From the NCBI RefSeq assembly GCF_000003195.3, contig NC_012872.2, positions 50,325,695 through 50,389,694 of the forward strand: DNA of 64,000 nucleotides, in the 5' to 3' direction. The translations under genes and the position numbers were made by a program. The stretch comes from Sorghum bicolor (lineage: Eukaryota > Streptophyta > Magnoliopsida > Poales > Poaceae). The notes under the pieces were generated by a model. It made no database searches and was not told the origin of the DNA. It worked only from the letters and a program-made list of their open reading frames with translations. Shown piece after piece: positions 1 through 11,226 of the stretch; within the stretch, counting starts at the first letter, position 1; each line of letters opens with the position of its first letter.

Positions 1-2
1 CC

Positions 3-623
3 GCTCCTACCAAGAGACATTGGACAGGAGTAAAACAGATCCTTAGATATGTTAATGGCACAAGGGATCTTGGATTATTCTTCCAAAGAGGAACAAATTC
101 TAAGATGATAGGATACACCGATGCTGGATATCAATCAGACCCCCATAATGGCAGATCACAAACCGGTTTCGTATTCTTACAAAACGGAACCGCCATATCA
201 TGGACATCATCCAAGCAAACCTTGGCAACAACGTCCACGAATCATTCTGAAATAGTCACATTATATGAGGCCTCACGTGAATGCGTTTGGCTTCGCAGAA
301 TGATCAACCACATACAACAGTCGTGTGGTCTTGAAGCTATTACAGCTCCAACCATTATCTATGAAGATAATGCGGCTTGTGTTACACAGATGGAGACAGG
401 CTATATCAAGGGCAATATCAACAAACATATCTCTCCAAAGTTGTTCTATCCTCATGAATTACAACAAAAAGGAGAGATTGATATCTTGAAAACCAAATCA
501 TGTGACAATCTCGCTGATCTATTCACTAAGTCCCTACCAGCTTCCTCATTTGAAAAATGTGTCAAAGGAATTGGTATGCGACGACTTAGGGATTTGCAAT
601 GTTCAGGGGGAGAAATCTCCTAG
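3..623 (+). CDS. Ty1/copia pol C-terminus: RNase H domain (partial)
   Basis: This is the C-terminal 206 residues of a copia polyprotein, open from the window edge to TAG at 621-623. RNase H removes the RNA strand during reverse transcription. Recognisable copia RNase H signatures are the first acidic block YTDAGYQSDP, the following GRSQTGFVF, the SWTSSKQ segment, the second acidic block SEIVTLYEASRECVWLR, the third EDNAACV, and the terminal ADLFTKSLP that marks the end of copia pol. There are no internal stops or frameshifts, so this copy looks less decayed than the elements around it. The methionine at 105 is internal; the frame is open upstream of it. Confidence 0.9.
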   Translation, partial: APTKRHWTGVKQILRYVNGTRDLGLFFQRGTNSKMIGYTDAGYQSDPHNGRSQTGFVFLQNGTAISWTSSKQTLATTSTNHSEIVTLYEASRECVWLRRMINHIQQSCGLEAITAPTIIYEDNAACVTQMETGYIKGNINKHISPKLFYPHELQQKGEIDILKTKSCDNLADLFTKSLPASSFEKCVKGIGMRRLRDLQCSGGEIS

Positions 624-1014
624 ACATTGGCCTGCCTACACCATCATATTATACTCTTTTCTCTCTATGAGTTTTTCCTCACAAGGTTTCTCATAAGGAG
701 TTTTTAATGAGATAATATTAACACAAGAGTGTCATATTCCTTGTTTTCCCCACAGGGGTTTTTAAAGGAGTATCAAAGACACATATTGTCCTCTAAACTA
801 CAACATGAGTTTTCTTCTGCAAAGGTTTTCTCATATTAGTTCACAATGAGGCAATCATTAAGTGCTATAACTTTCTCTTTCTTTTCCCAAGCGGTTTAAG
901 GAGTTTTACTATAGCACATATATACACGTATTTTTCCTCGTTTTTACCCTACATGAATTTTTGGAGGAGCAATACGATTCATTGATCTCAACAAGTGATT
1001 CGATCAAGGGGGAG
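624..1014 (+). other. Copia post-pol spacer and polypurine tract
   Basis: This non-coding AT-rich stretch lies between the pol stop and the 3' LTR. It has several copies of a short phrase of the type GAGTTTTTCCTCA and AAGGTTTCTCA, typical of the 3' untranslated region of copia elements. It ends in the purine run GATCAAGGGGGAG, which would prime plus-strand synthesis. I see no gene here. Confidence 0.7.
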
Positions 1015-1365
1015 TATTACGGATATTTTATCCGGGGTGATCTCATCTCCTCAGATCCTCTTACGAGGAATCTATCCTAACTACGACTTCCCCCACGACC
1101 GCCTACGGATATCACCCACGACTACGCACGTACCCGTGGAGACCGGTTCCACCTCCGTGATATTACCCACGACTCATCGTGGGCTCGAGTTTACTTGGGG
1201 TGAGAGTTTCCTCGCCCTCCGACTTGTATAAATACCCGTGATCAATGAATAAAGAAACACCAGAGTTCATTCTATTCCTCTCTGTTCTCGTACTTTGGCA
1301 TTCCACTTGTAATACGAAACACCCAAGAATGCCTCTCGAAAGGACCTGTCAGGGAGAGCACAGTG
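1015..1365 (+). repeat. Copia 3' LTR, 5' portion, interrupted by the Tat-like element
   Basis: The LTR starts immediately after the polypurine tract. The expected TG start reads TA (TATTACGG), consistent with one G-to-A change. A TATA box (TATAAATA) lies at 1227-1234 and an AATAAA signal near 1245. The LTR is broken at 1365 by the nested insertion. Its 3' end would lie beyond 27812 but I cannot define it. Confidence 0.7.
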
Positions 1366-2085
1366 TGTTGATGCAAAAGTTGATCTGCAAACACAAAGGG
1401 CTAATACCCGATTTAAACGTTAAGGCGTGCCAGCCGATTTGACCTTACTATCGGCAAAGGTGATAACTCGAATACTTTGGTCCCGACAACAGCGATGCGC
1501 CCGGATGCCACGGCCAAGAGATATTCACACGGAACTTGAGAATACGCCGAGCTTAAGTCGACGAACTCCTAAGAACTCGTAATGAAAAAGGGAAAATATG
1601 ACAAAGTCGTCGAAAAAGTAGATGCTGGAATATGAGTAGAAACTTGTGTTTGATTGATTGATCCATTGTTACAAAGCTCTAGGGTCTACTTTTATACCCT
1701 GCCCAAAGAGCTACAACCAGACACGACTAGAGTTCGAATTCCAAATTTAAACAGAATCCGTGTACAAAACGATTTAACTAACTAAGGAAAACATAAAACT
1801 ATCTTCTCGTGACAAACTAGGACACCTCCAAAGGCCAATCCACAGGCCAATCGGCAACCTCCATGTCCTTCTGCCGCGTCATCGGCAGACCCCCTTATCG
1901 TAGCCATCGGCACAAACACATTGTCACCTATGGACCTAGTCATATTCGGTCATCCCTTCATCGGCAACCATCTTCATCGGCAACATCTTCATCGGCAACA
2001 TCTTCCGCAGATCACGTATTACCACCCTATCTTGCCGACCTATACCCTACCAATCCTGGATACGTGTCCAAAAATGGTGTCAACA
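1366..2085 (-). repeat. 3' LTR of the minus-strand Tat-like element
   Basis: This 720 bp LTR pairs with 27100-27807. It starts TGTTGATGC and ends GTCAACA on the plus strand. Compared with its partner it has a 12-bp tandem insertion near 1830 and about 8 single-base differences. It contains eight ATCGGC/GCCGAT motifs, including three CATCGGCAAC repeats at about 1968-2000. The polypurine tract of the minus strand (GGGGGTCATG reading toward the LTR) lies at 2086-2101. Confidence 0.95.
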
Positions 2086-2249
2086 CATGACCCCCAATCT
2101 CGGAGTATGAAATCATTAATGCTCCGAAATTCTCTGCCGTAATGATGTCTTTCCGCAATTAATGTTCCCAATTTGGTAACCGACAACTTCAATCTGAACA
2201 ACTCCGATCCTATTCCTCCGTAGATTCCTCGAAACCCTCAACTTCCTAA

Positions 2250-2450
2250 ACGGACATCTCCACTTCAATCGCCCATCGGCAATGTTACCGTTACAGAAAG
2301 CTGCCGATGGACTGGCCAGGACATCCCGTACAGTGACGTGCCTTATCCTCCCCAACGGATATCTCCATTCCATTCGTTCATCAGCAATATTACCGTTACA
2401 AGGCGCTGCCGATGGACCGACTAGAAAATCTCGCATAGTAAAATATCTCC
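2250..2450 (+). repeat. Two ~105-bp tandem repeats upstream of the antisense PMD gene
   Basis: Two diverged units start at about 2250 and 2355 (ACGGACATCTCCA and ACGGATATCTCCA). Each contains a CATCGGCAA or CATCAGCAA box, a TTACCGTTACA box and a CTGCCGATGGAC box in the same order. A related repeat pair occupies about 24680-24840 of the plus-strand copy. Their place upstream of the TATA box makes them candidate upstream regulatory repeats of the antisense gene. That role is inference. Confidence 0.6.
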
Positions 2451-2589
2451 AGATCACGCCGCTTCCTGTCAAATCACCTGTACAATCCCTTGATTACCGT
2501 GCAAACAGTTACCATATCTTCCTGAGTATCCTCGGATTTCACGGATACGGCGAAGTGATAAGTCAGATTTACCCTTGCTCATTTCATCC

Positions 2590-2597
2590 TATAAATA
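2590..2597 (+). promoter_or_regulatory. TATA box of the antisense PMD gene (minus-strand Tat copy)
   Basis: TATAAATA lies about 160 bp upstream of the proposed ATG at 2749. The same sequence is at the equivalent place in the other copy (24517-24524, opposite strand). Conservation in both copies supports a dedicated promoter for the antisense gene. Confidence 0.65.
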
Positions 2598-2748
2598 GTT
2601 CCTTCTCGGGTACTCCTTCTCCATCACACCATTCTACAGCCCCAACTCTGCTTCTCTGGCAGCGGCGCTGTTCAAGAGCTCCAAGAACTCCAGCGAAGGC
2701 TTTTCTCCACCAATCTTGAAGCTTTCAACCTTCTTCCTCACGAGGAAA

Positions 2749-5700
2749 ATGGCCATCAACTTCATCGTCCCTGAGGTTAGTTCATCACCCCCTCTCGCGT
2801 ACTTTTACCATGTCCTAGTTCATCTGCGATTTATTTTACTGAGCATCCTCCTTTTTTCTCTTTTTGTTCTTGTTCTTCTTTTCACCCCTAAAACCAATAG
2901 GATCTGTCCAACAAACTAGTCATCCCTACCGATCAGCCACATCTCCAGTGTCTTGGTCCACTAGGGAACCCAGATCCCACAGATTTGATTAACGCAGAGA
3001 CATACAGGATCCCTTTTAGAGCCGAGAATTTCTCCTTAGATCTGTGGAAAGACACTTTCCGTTCCTGGCCCAGTCTTACCGTGGGATGGAAGGATTGGTT
3101 CTTGAGGGTCAGCCATTCGAACGAGGTTCAGTGGGGTGAGCGAAAACTGGACCAATGCATCAGGCTGTCCATTGCCGATATGCATAGGAATGAATCTCTG
3201 CTGATCGCTGCATCTTATTTCTGGTCGGACACACTCAATGCTTTCGTCTTTGGTCACGGCCCTGCTTCCCCTACACTTGCCGATGTGGTCATGCTCACCG
3301 GCCTGGACGTATCTTCTGCCGATAGCACCCATTTTTTTGATACCGCACCCAGTGCCAAGGTAGAAACTCGCTCCATCGGCGGTTGGTCGGGATACATCCA
3401 AAAATACAAACGAACAGGTCCTGTCAACATAAAGAAACAGACCTGTTTCCTAAACTTGTGGTTAGACAAATTCGTATTTTGTGGTCGATCGGCAGGACCA
3501 ACTTCCGTCTATCTAGCGGCAGCAGAAAGATTAGCAAATGGTGGCCGATTTCCGCTCGGCCGATACCTGCTTGGCGCGGCTTACCACCTCCTTCATCAAG
3601 TAACCAAGAAACTCCTACTCGGCCAGCCCATCGGCAACTTGGGGGTCCCTGGTGGTTTATCAACATGTGGCTCAGTCTCCATATGCACAAGCGTCTTGAG
3701 TTTGATCTCTTCGCACAACGCTTCCCCAGGGATATAGCCGAGGACTACGAACTGGATGAAGAAGAATCGGCAACCCGTCCCCTCTGAACTTTGGTGACGC
3801 TGCCATAGTTCTGCTCGGTACAGGAGGCAATGCGGACCAGGTCAGCCGATTCTTCCAAACCCTGTATGAAGGCCTGACCAGAGAACAGCGAGCATGGATG
3901 CCCTATGAAGATCCAGACACCATGTTTCCTTTGGTCTTCCATCCGTTCAATAATGTCTCACCAAGGATGACGAAGTGATGATGGCGCTGATCACCCCCAG
4001 AATTATACCAGTGAACTTCTTTGGCAGTGGGAAAACCTCCAACCAAACCTATGAGTTTTACAACCCATCGGCACTAGCCCGTCAACTAGCTTTCGGCCAG
4101 CTGCCGATTGCACTCTGTTATGCCGATGTGATAAAATCCAGGGAAGTCATTACTAACCTCCTCGAGTGGATCCGAGTAGCCCAACTAGCACCGACTGCCG
4201 ATACAGATGTATATCTGTCAGAGTGGGTTCCAGCCCTCTTCATTACTCAGGCATACAAGCAATGGTGGGAGGAGTGGAAGGAGCACTTGTTCTGCAGATC
4301 GGCCCTTACATACCATGGTATGATCGATCCTCAGTACAAAGTCTCTGATGATACTGTAAGTACTTCCAAACCAATGCTATAATCCTTTAATTCTCATTTT
4401 CGTCGGTAACTTACTCTTTGTGTTATGTCGCAGGTCGATAACACTCCTCCATCGGTCAGCAGGAGCGGCAAGCCGATTGATCTGTTCCCATCAGGACCGA
4501 TTTCTTCAATCGGTAACAATGCTCCCACTCTGGCTACCATCATGCATCGAGGTGTCCGCCTCAAGAAAGTTACCACCAAGAGGACTCAGATATCTCCATC
4601 AATAGCTGCCTCTACCTTGGCACAGGCGTTCAAGGTACATTTTCAAACTTTTTCATACCGATCTCACTCTTATATCTGATGCACTTGTACTTACGAATCT
4701 CCCTTTCTGTATCAGCACACCAGCGCATCGGCAAGGACCAGAAGCAAAAGTGCCGATGCCCCCCAGTCTAGTCAGCCGAAGAGAAAAGGTGCCAAGAGTA
4801 CCAGAGCACAAACAAAGCGCCAGAGAGTAACAACACCTCCTCCTCCCCCGGTATCTCCAATTCCAGTAGAGTCTTCTCCCTCTTCTCCAGAAACACAGAC
4901 ACAGCAAGTACCATCTTCCCCTCAACCGCAAGAAGCACCTCAAATGGAAGAACCCCGACCAGAAGAGCCCCAACCAGAAGCACCTTAGCCAGAAAACACA
5001 TCGGCTGATATGGGCGAGCAGACTACCGATTCAGCAGGATCAATCATATCATCGGTAGTTTCCTCGATCCAGACAAGCACTGCACCTCCCCAAGGTAACA
5101 CACTTTCTAGGAAATCACTGCCGATGAACTCACTTCTTCTGTTCTACAATTATTTCTGTTATTCTTTCAGCCGACATAGTTCCATCGGCAGCCCCAGTCG
5201 ATCAACCTGTGGTTCCATCGGCATCTTCTAGTCAGAGGCGAGAGATTTCCCTGAAACAAGTAAGTTACCCAATCCCTGTCTGTATTATCTATCAATACCT
5301 AACCAAAGAATAACTCATCTTATCTCCTTTTCAGGAGCAGGACTCTCCCAACAGTTTGTTCTCCTATGCCATCGACATCTCTAAAGATGAAGGCGAGGAA
5401 GCAAGCTCTTCTCGAGCAGTTGGGATTACATCGGCAAAGGTCAGGGCAAAGCTGGAAGAACTGTCGGCTCTCCTCCATCAAGACACAGCCCAACTAGTTG
5501 ATGACTCTGATCTGGCCAAGGCTTTATTCAAGACCCTGAGAGGCCAAATCCCTGCCGATGCCGAAGAAGTTCTCTTCCAAGCAGCACATCTGGAGAGCCG
5601 TCAACTGCAGTACCAGAAGGCTGCCCAGCGCCTTGCCAATAGAGCGGCTCAGACTTAGCTTTCTGAGGAGATGATGAAAGCAAAGCTTCTTACCGATGAG

Positions 5701-6030
5701 AAGCATAAGAACATCGGCGCTTTGAAATCCTCAGGAGATGCACTGAAGCGCAAGATCTCTGATCTGTCAGCAAAAAGAGAAGCCTTGTTGGCAGAGCTCA
5801 AGCAAGTGGAAGAGGCCTTGTCCCAGGCTCAACAAGAGGAAAACCAGCTGCCTGAGGCGATCAAGCTCCTTGAGCAAGAGCGAAATGTCCATGGTCGTAA
5901 AGCGCTGCAGTTGAAGAAGAAATTGAAGCTGGTGGAAGGCTCTGTCGATGAAGACATCAAAGAGATAGAAGCAGCCAACCAGATCTGCTTGCGCGCTATA
6001 TCGGCGATCCAGACATTGCTGAACATGTGA
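2749..6030 (+). pseudogene. Antisense plant-mobile-domain (PMD) gene carried by the retrotransposon, six exons, broken
   Basis: Exons: 2749-2775, 2901-4355, 4434-4634, 4716-5094, 5171-5259, 5335-6030; introns are GT-AG. Exon 2 holds a plant mobile domain: FRAENFSLDLWKDTF, SPTLADVVMLTGLDVSS, FLNLWLDKFVFCGRSAGP and a YLAAAERLANGGRFPLG segment. Exon 3-5 products are basic then proline- and glutamate-rich. Exon 6 encodes a long coiled coil. The PMD is known in plant silencing-related proteins of the MAIN/MAIL1 family and in transposons; its biochemical role is not established. This copy has frameshifts near 3645 and 3782 and TAG stops near 4987 and 5656. Its 3' end converges with pol of its own element, with about 157 bp between the two stops. 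Confidence 0.85.
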
Positions 6031-6091
6031 ACTCTTCATCGGCAACATACTTGCTTCTTTCTACTTTCCAAACTTCCTGATATCTAGTCTA

Positions 6092-6177
6092 GCCGATAGG
6101 ACTGTTATCGGCACCTTTTAAAACACTACATCCGGTCCCAGATACATTTTGACCCAGCCGATAGGGATGTTATCGGC
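6092..6177. promoter_or_regulatory. Pair of 21-bp GCCGATA/TATCGGC palindromes between convergent genes
   Basis: Two perfect inverted repeats lie at 6092-6112 and 6157-6177. Each is GCCGATA, seven bases, then TATCGGC. Start-to-start spacing is 65 bp. The plus-strand Tat copy has the same pair at 20904-20924 and 20969-20989, also 65 bp apart. They lie between the stop of pol and the stop of the antisense gene. They could be paired protein-binding sites or RNA hairpins ending transcripts; the sequence alone does not decide. Confidence 0.6.
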
Positions 6178-6187
6178 ACTCAAACTT

Positions 6188-9100
6188 TCATGCATCAACC
6201 CATATACTGGGGTAGTACTTCTTTAGATATTTGCCATTTAATGCTCTGGGAAATTCAACTCCTTCGAGAGTTTCTAGAATATAGGCATTTCCAGAAGCCG
6301 ATCGACTTATCCGATAGGAACCCTCCCAATTGGGAGACCACTTCCCAAATTTCGAACTCTTGGTCCCGATCGGTAAGATTTATTTCCATACTAAGTCTCC
6401 ATCGGCAAATTCTTTAGCCTTTACCCTCTTATCATACCATCTAGCAACTCTCTTCTTATTCTCTTCTAAACTCATCAAAGCCCTTAGCCGATGCCCTGCT
6501 AGATCATCCAACTCGTGTGTCATCAAAGTAGCATAATCATTGGCAGTCAACTGATCCTGAAAAGATAGCCGCCTAGACCCAGTCTTAACTTCCCAAGGTA
6601 ATACTGCATCATGCCCATACACCAATTGATAAGGTGAGACCTTGGTCGATCCATGACAAGCCATCCGATATGACCATAGAGCTTCGTTTAACAATGTATG
6701 CCACCTCCTAGGATTTTCTTTAATTTTTCGTTTAATAAGCTTGATAATTCCTTTGTTAGATGCCTCGGCCTGCCCATTAGCTTGAGCATAATAAGGAGAA
6801 GAGTTTAACACTTTAATTCCCATACCGATTGCAAATTCGTCAAACTCTCCCGATGTGAACATGGTACCCTGATCGGTAGTAATTGTTTGAGGAATCCCAA
6901 ATCGGTAGACAATGTGCTTTTTCACGAAATCAATCATATTGGCCGATGTAACTTTCTTTAAAGGAATAGCTTCAACCCACTTGGTGAAATAATCAGTGGC
7001 AACCAAGATAAACTTATGCCCTTTGCAAGATGGTGGATAAATCTGACCGATTAAGTCAATAGCCCATCCCCAGAACGGCCAAGGCTTGATGATTGGATTC
7101 ATGACCGATGCAGGCGCCCTTTGAACATTGCCAAACTTCTGACATCCTTGACACCCTTTGAAGTATTTAAAGCAATCCTCAAGTATAGTCAGCCAATAGT
7201 ACCCATTTCTTCTGATCATCCACTTCATCTTAAAAGCCGACTGATGCGCTCCACATACCCCTTCATGGATTTCTCCCATCAAACTCTTAGCCTCATCATC
7301 ACATACGCATCTGAGAAGAATCCCATCAATAGTTCAATAATACAATTCATCTTCGAGGAGCACATACTTGGTGGCTTGAACCCGAATTCGTCTCTCAACT
7401 TTCTTGGATGGATCCTTCAAATAATCAATGATCTATTTTCTCCAATCATTGGCACCGATTGCCGATATCGTATTAATCATAGGCTGATATCCCAAGGCAT
7501 GCTGAGCCAACCGATTGTCCTCTTCATTATGCAATCGAGGAACATGCTCTAATCAGAAATCCTTGAATCCCTTCAACAATTGCATACTCCTTTCATAGTA
7601 AGTTATGAGGACTTCACTTCTGCATTCATAGCTTCCAGCCAATTGATTTATAACTAGCATAGAATCCCCGAAGATCTCAACAGCATCAGCATGAACTTCC
7701 CTTAGTAATTCTAATCCTTTTATCAAAGCTTGATACTCAGCCTGATTATTTGTTGACGTGGCAACAATCGGTAAGGAAAATTCATATTTCCTCCCCCGAG
7801 GGGAAATTAACACTATGTCGATTCCTGCCCCCCGGTCACATGTGGATCCATCAAAGAAGAGCGTCCAAGGTACAATTTCCACAGCCTCCACTGCACCACA
7901 ATGTTGAGGCACAAAATCGGCCATAACCTGTCCTTTAACCGCTTTAGCCGATTCGTAACGCAGATCGAATTCTGACAGTGCCAAAATCCACTTACTGATC
8001 CTGCCACTCATGATCGGCATAGATAGCATGTATCAGACCACATCATCTTTGCAAATAACCGTGCTTTCGGCCGATAGCAAATAATGCCTTAATTTAATAC
8101 AATAGAAGTACAAGCATAAGCACAGCTTCTCAATAGCCGAATACCTAGTCTCAGAATTGATCAACCTCCTGCTTAAATAGTAAATCACACGTTCCTTCCC
8201 TTCAAATTCCTGAATCAAAGCCGAACCGATGACCATCCCATAGGTAGACAAATACAATCTGAAGGGTTTCTCTTGCTGAGGTGGAATCAGGACTGGAGGA
8301 TTCACCAAATACTTCTTGATTTCATCCAAGGCCAATTGTTGTTCCTTCCCCCAAACGAATTCTTGATCGGCTTTCAACTTAAGTAAAGGACTGAAAGCAC
8401 GAATTTTACCAGATAAATTAGATATAAATCACCTGATAAAATTTACCTTGCCGATCAAGGACTGGAGCTCAGTCTTGTTGGTCGGAGCAACTATTTTATT
8501 GATGGCATCAATGGATCTTCGACTGATCTCAATCCGCCTCTGATGCACCATGAAACCAAGGAATTGTCCTGCCGATACACCAAATGCACACTTATTGGGA
8601 TTCATCTTCAAACCATGTTTCCTTGTGCATTTCAATACCTTTCGCAAATCGGCAAGATGCTTTGTAAAGTCTCCAGACTTAACCACCACATCATCAATAT
8701 AAATCTCTACCAGCTTACCGATGAACTCATGAAATATAAAATTCATAGCCCTCTGATAAGTAGCACCAGCATTTTTCAAGCCAAAGGTCATGACTATCCA
8801 TTCAAACAAACCAATATGACCAGGACATCTAAATGCAGTCTTTGGAATATCTTCTTCAGCCATGAATATTTGATTGTATCCTGCATTGCCATCCATAAAG
8901 CTGATAATCCGATGCCCAGCCGCAACATCAACTAGCAGATCGGCAACTGGCATTGGGTAACCATCGATCGGTGTAGCTTTGTTAAGATTCCTGAAGTCAA
9001 TGCAAACCCGAAGCTTCCTATTTTTCTTATAGACCGGAACAACATTGGAAATCCACTCGGCATACCGACACTGCCGAATAAACTTAGCTTCAATAAGTTT

Positions 9101-9421
9101 GGTTATTTCGGCCTTAATATCACGAAGAATATTAGGATTACATCGGTGAGCTGGCTGTTGATGTGGCCGAAATCCAGACTTGATAGGCAACCGATGTTCA
9201 ATAATGGATCGGTCCAAACCAGACATCTCAGTATAATCCCAAGCAAAGCAATCTTTATATTCCTTCAACAAATCGGTTAACTGTTGCTTACACTCAGAAT
9301 TTAACTTAGCACTAATAAAAGTAGGCCTAGGCTTATCACCACTACCTATATCTACTTCTACCAAATCATCGGCCGATGTGAATCTCTGGCCTAATTTTCC
9401 ATCATCGGCGAACCTATCCAT
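6188..9421 (-). pseudogene. Tat-type pol (RT, RNase H, second RNase H, integrase), minus-strand copy
   Basis: The order is reverse transcriptase (9421 to ~8430) with catalytic YIDD in LVEIYIDDVVVKS, then a gypsy RNase H (FRLYLST... with D changed to Y in the first acidic block), a second archaeal-type RNase H (WTLFFDGSTCDRGAG, TNNQAEYQALIKGL, FGDSMLVI), and integrase. The integrase has an H-H-C-C zinc motif (CQGCQKFG) and catalytic core (AIDLIGQIYPPS, TTDQGTMF, QANGQAEASNK). The dual RNase H marks the Tat lineage. In-frame stops near 8429 (TGA for AGA), 8036 (TGA for CGG), 7553 (TGA for CGA) and 6380 (TAA for TTA) inactivate it. The start ATG overlaps the stop of gag-protease as TAATG. Confidence 0.93.
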
Positions 9422-9696
9422 TAAAAACCTTCATCAGAACCGACTGCTTGGATCGGTGGAATCTCATAATCGGCAACTTTGAGAAAATCTTTTTCCCAAA
9501 CTTCTCCTGAAATACACCTAGTTCTTTCATAGGTATTTGCCTCTGCCGATGCAATAACATAGGAAGAATCTCCTAGGACAATCTCAATCTTGTCACCTAC
9601 CCACTGGACCAAGCACTGGTGCATTGTAGACGAGATGCAGCAATTGGCATGAATCCAATCTCTCCCTAACAGCAAGTTATAAGCACCCTTCCCATT
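9419..9696 (-). pseudogene. C-terminal part of gag-protease (minus-strand Tat copy), severed by the solo LTR
   Basis: This segment encodes the end of the aspartic protease region (KGAYNLLLGRDWIHANCC) and the following linker, ending EGF then TAA. The protease reading continues on the other side of the solo LTR at 11227. The flap motif LLGRDW is visible here, while the catalytic DGG motif is in the other piece. The TAA overlaps the ATG of pol. Confidence 0.9.
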
Positions 9697-11226
9697 TGAA
9701 AGCCCAAGTTTGGTTTTGGTAATTAATGACACCATGTTGCTAATGCCATGTGTTTAAGTCACTTGAGTTAGGCATAGCAACACATGTGATGAAGGTGCAT
9801 GGTGGCATGGATCTAGTAAAGTGCTAACTAGGTAATCAAGTGCTACTAGGTCCTTATCTTGAGCATATGCATTAGGATCTAGTAAAGTGCTAACTTAACT
9901 CCTTTGGTAAAAATGTTTGTGAAAAGCTAACACACATGCTAACACACATGCTCTCTGAGAAACACTCACCGGACGCTGAGTGCAGAGGCACTGGACGATG
10001 GCCTCAGAGTCCGGTGTGCTGTCAGAGCTTGACTCTGTTAGGGTTGAGCACCGGACGCACTCTGGTAGCGTCCGGTGGTTAGCGTCCGGTGTGAGGGGTT
10101 TTTGCAACCCTCTCTGCGCACGAGTCCGGTGAGCACCGGACCGTCCGGTGTGGACCTGCAGAGCGTCCGGTGATCCGCAGGTGACCGTTAGGATCTGACA
10201 CGCGAGACTCAGTACGGTCACGTGGCCAACCTCAGTGCACCGGACGCAGGGGGTCGAGCGTCCGGTTCTCACTTAGTAGCGTCTGGTGCCCCCGTTTTCA
10301 GCCCAATGAAAAACAGCCAACGGCTAGTTTCTTTGAGGGGCTTATAAATAGAAGGTGGCCGACTTTGGGAGGACTCTCTTGCACATTTGATTACTTGAGA
10401 CATACATTGAGCTAGAGAATACTCCCTCCACTCATCTCCTTGCTTGTTTGCTCATCCTAGTGAGATTGAGTGAGATTCAAGTGCATTGCTTTGAGAGTTG
10501 CATTTAGTGGCACTTGATTCTTGAGCTTGCTGCGGATTTCTTGTTACTCTTGGGTGTTTCCCGACGCCCTAGACGGCTTGGAGCAGCGGTGGTGTTGAGC
10601 TCGTGATTGGAGATTGTTTCGAGCCTCACCAAGTGATTTGTGAGGGGTTCTTGAGCCTTCCCCGCGGGAGATCGCAAATTGGTTACTCTAGTGGATTGCT
10701 CGTGGCTTGGAGGATCCCCATCTTGTGAGTGGATGTGCGGCACCCGCTGAGGGTTTGGCTTTGGATTGCCAATTAGCTCGTGATCCATCAAGTGGGTGTA
10801 TCGCCACAACGAGGAGTAGCTTGCCGGGAAGCAAGTGAACCTCGGTAAAAAATCTTGTGTCATCTCTTGCTGGGGTTTCTCTTGTGATTGTGCACGTGAT
10901 TGATTGGATATATTTCTACTCTACAACGTCGGTATAACAATCACTCTCCTCTCCTTTACCTTTGTGTATATCTTGCTAGTTGTGTAGCTTGTTTAAGCTT
11001 AGCTTTCTTGTTTAGGAGTGTAGCAAGCTCCTAGTTGTGCTTTCTTGTTGTAACTAGTGTTTAGCTTTCTTGCTACACTTGTGTAGGTGGCTTGCATAGC
11101 TTAGTTGTGCTAGTGCTAGAATAGCTTCGCCTTTTGTTTGACTAATCAACTTGTCTAGTTGAAGTTTGTAGAATTTGTTTTTTAAAGTAGGCTATTCACC
11201 CCCCCTCTAGCCATTTGGACCTTTCA
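9697..11226 (+). mobile_element. Solo LTR, ~1530 bp, Ty1/copia SIRE/Maximus-like
   Basis: The termini TGAAAG...CTTTCA are perfect inverted repeats. The flanks carry a perfect 5-bp duplication, CCATT at 9692-9696 and 11227-11231, so ends and insertion are exact. There is no internal domain or second LTR. A TATA box (TATAAATA) lies at 10343-10350 and the 3' end has the phrase TATTCACCCCCCCTCTAG. I associate this phrase with large copia elements of the SIRE/Maximus group in grasses; that assignment is from memory. About ten copies of GTCCGGTG or CACCGGAC on both strands cluster at 9960-10290. It lies in the protease gene of the minus-strand Tat copy. Confidence 0.9.
9960..10290. repeat. Cluster of GTCCGGTG/CACCGGAC octamers in the solo LTR U3
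   Basis: About ten direct and inverted copies of the octamer or one-base variants lie upstream of the LTR TATA box at 10343. This spacing is typical of enhancer-like subrepeats in LTR U3 regions. Function is not shown by the sequence. Confidence 0.7.

Larger units (their letters stand above)
1..1365 (+). mobile_element. Ty1/copia retrotransposon, 3' part only
   Basis: The 3' end of a copia element enters from the left edge of the window. In order it shows the end of pol (RNase H), a roughly 390 bp AT-rich spacer after the stop, a polypurine tract CAAGGGGGAG at 1005-1014, and the start of the 3' LTR. The copia order of RNase H last, directly before the LTR, fits. The element is cut at 1365 by insertion of the Tat-like element, whose duplication is CAGTG at 1361-1365 and 27808-27812. 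Any remaining LTR sequence should therefore resume after 27812. I cannot see a clear LTR end there. Confidence 0.85.

Noticed and set aside
9960..10290. Regularly recurring GTCCGGTG/CACCGGAC octamers suggesting a CRISPR-like array
   Set aside because: Repeats are 8 bp, in both orientations, irregularly spaced and inside an LTR of a plant retrotransposon.
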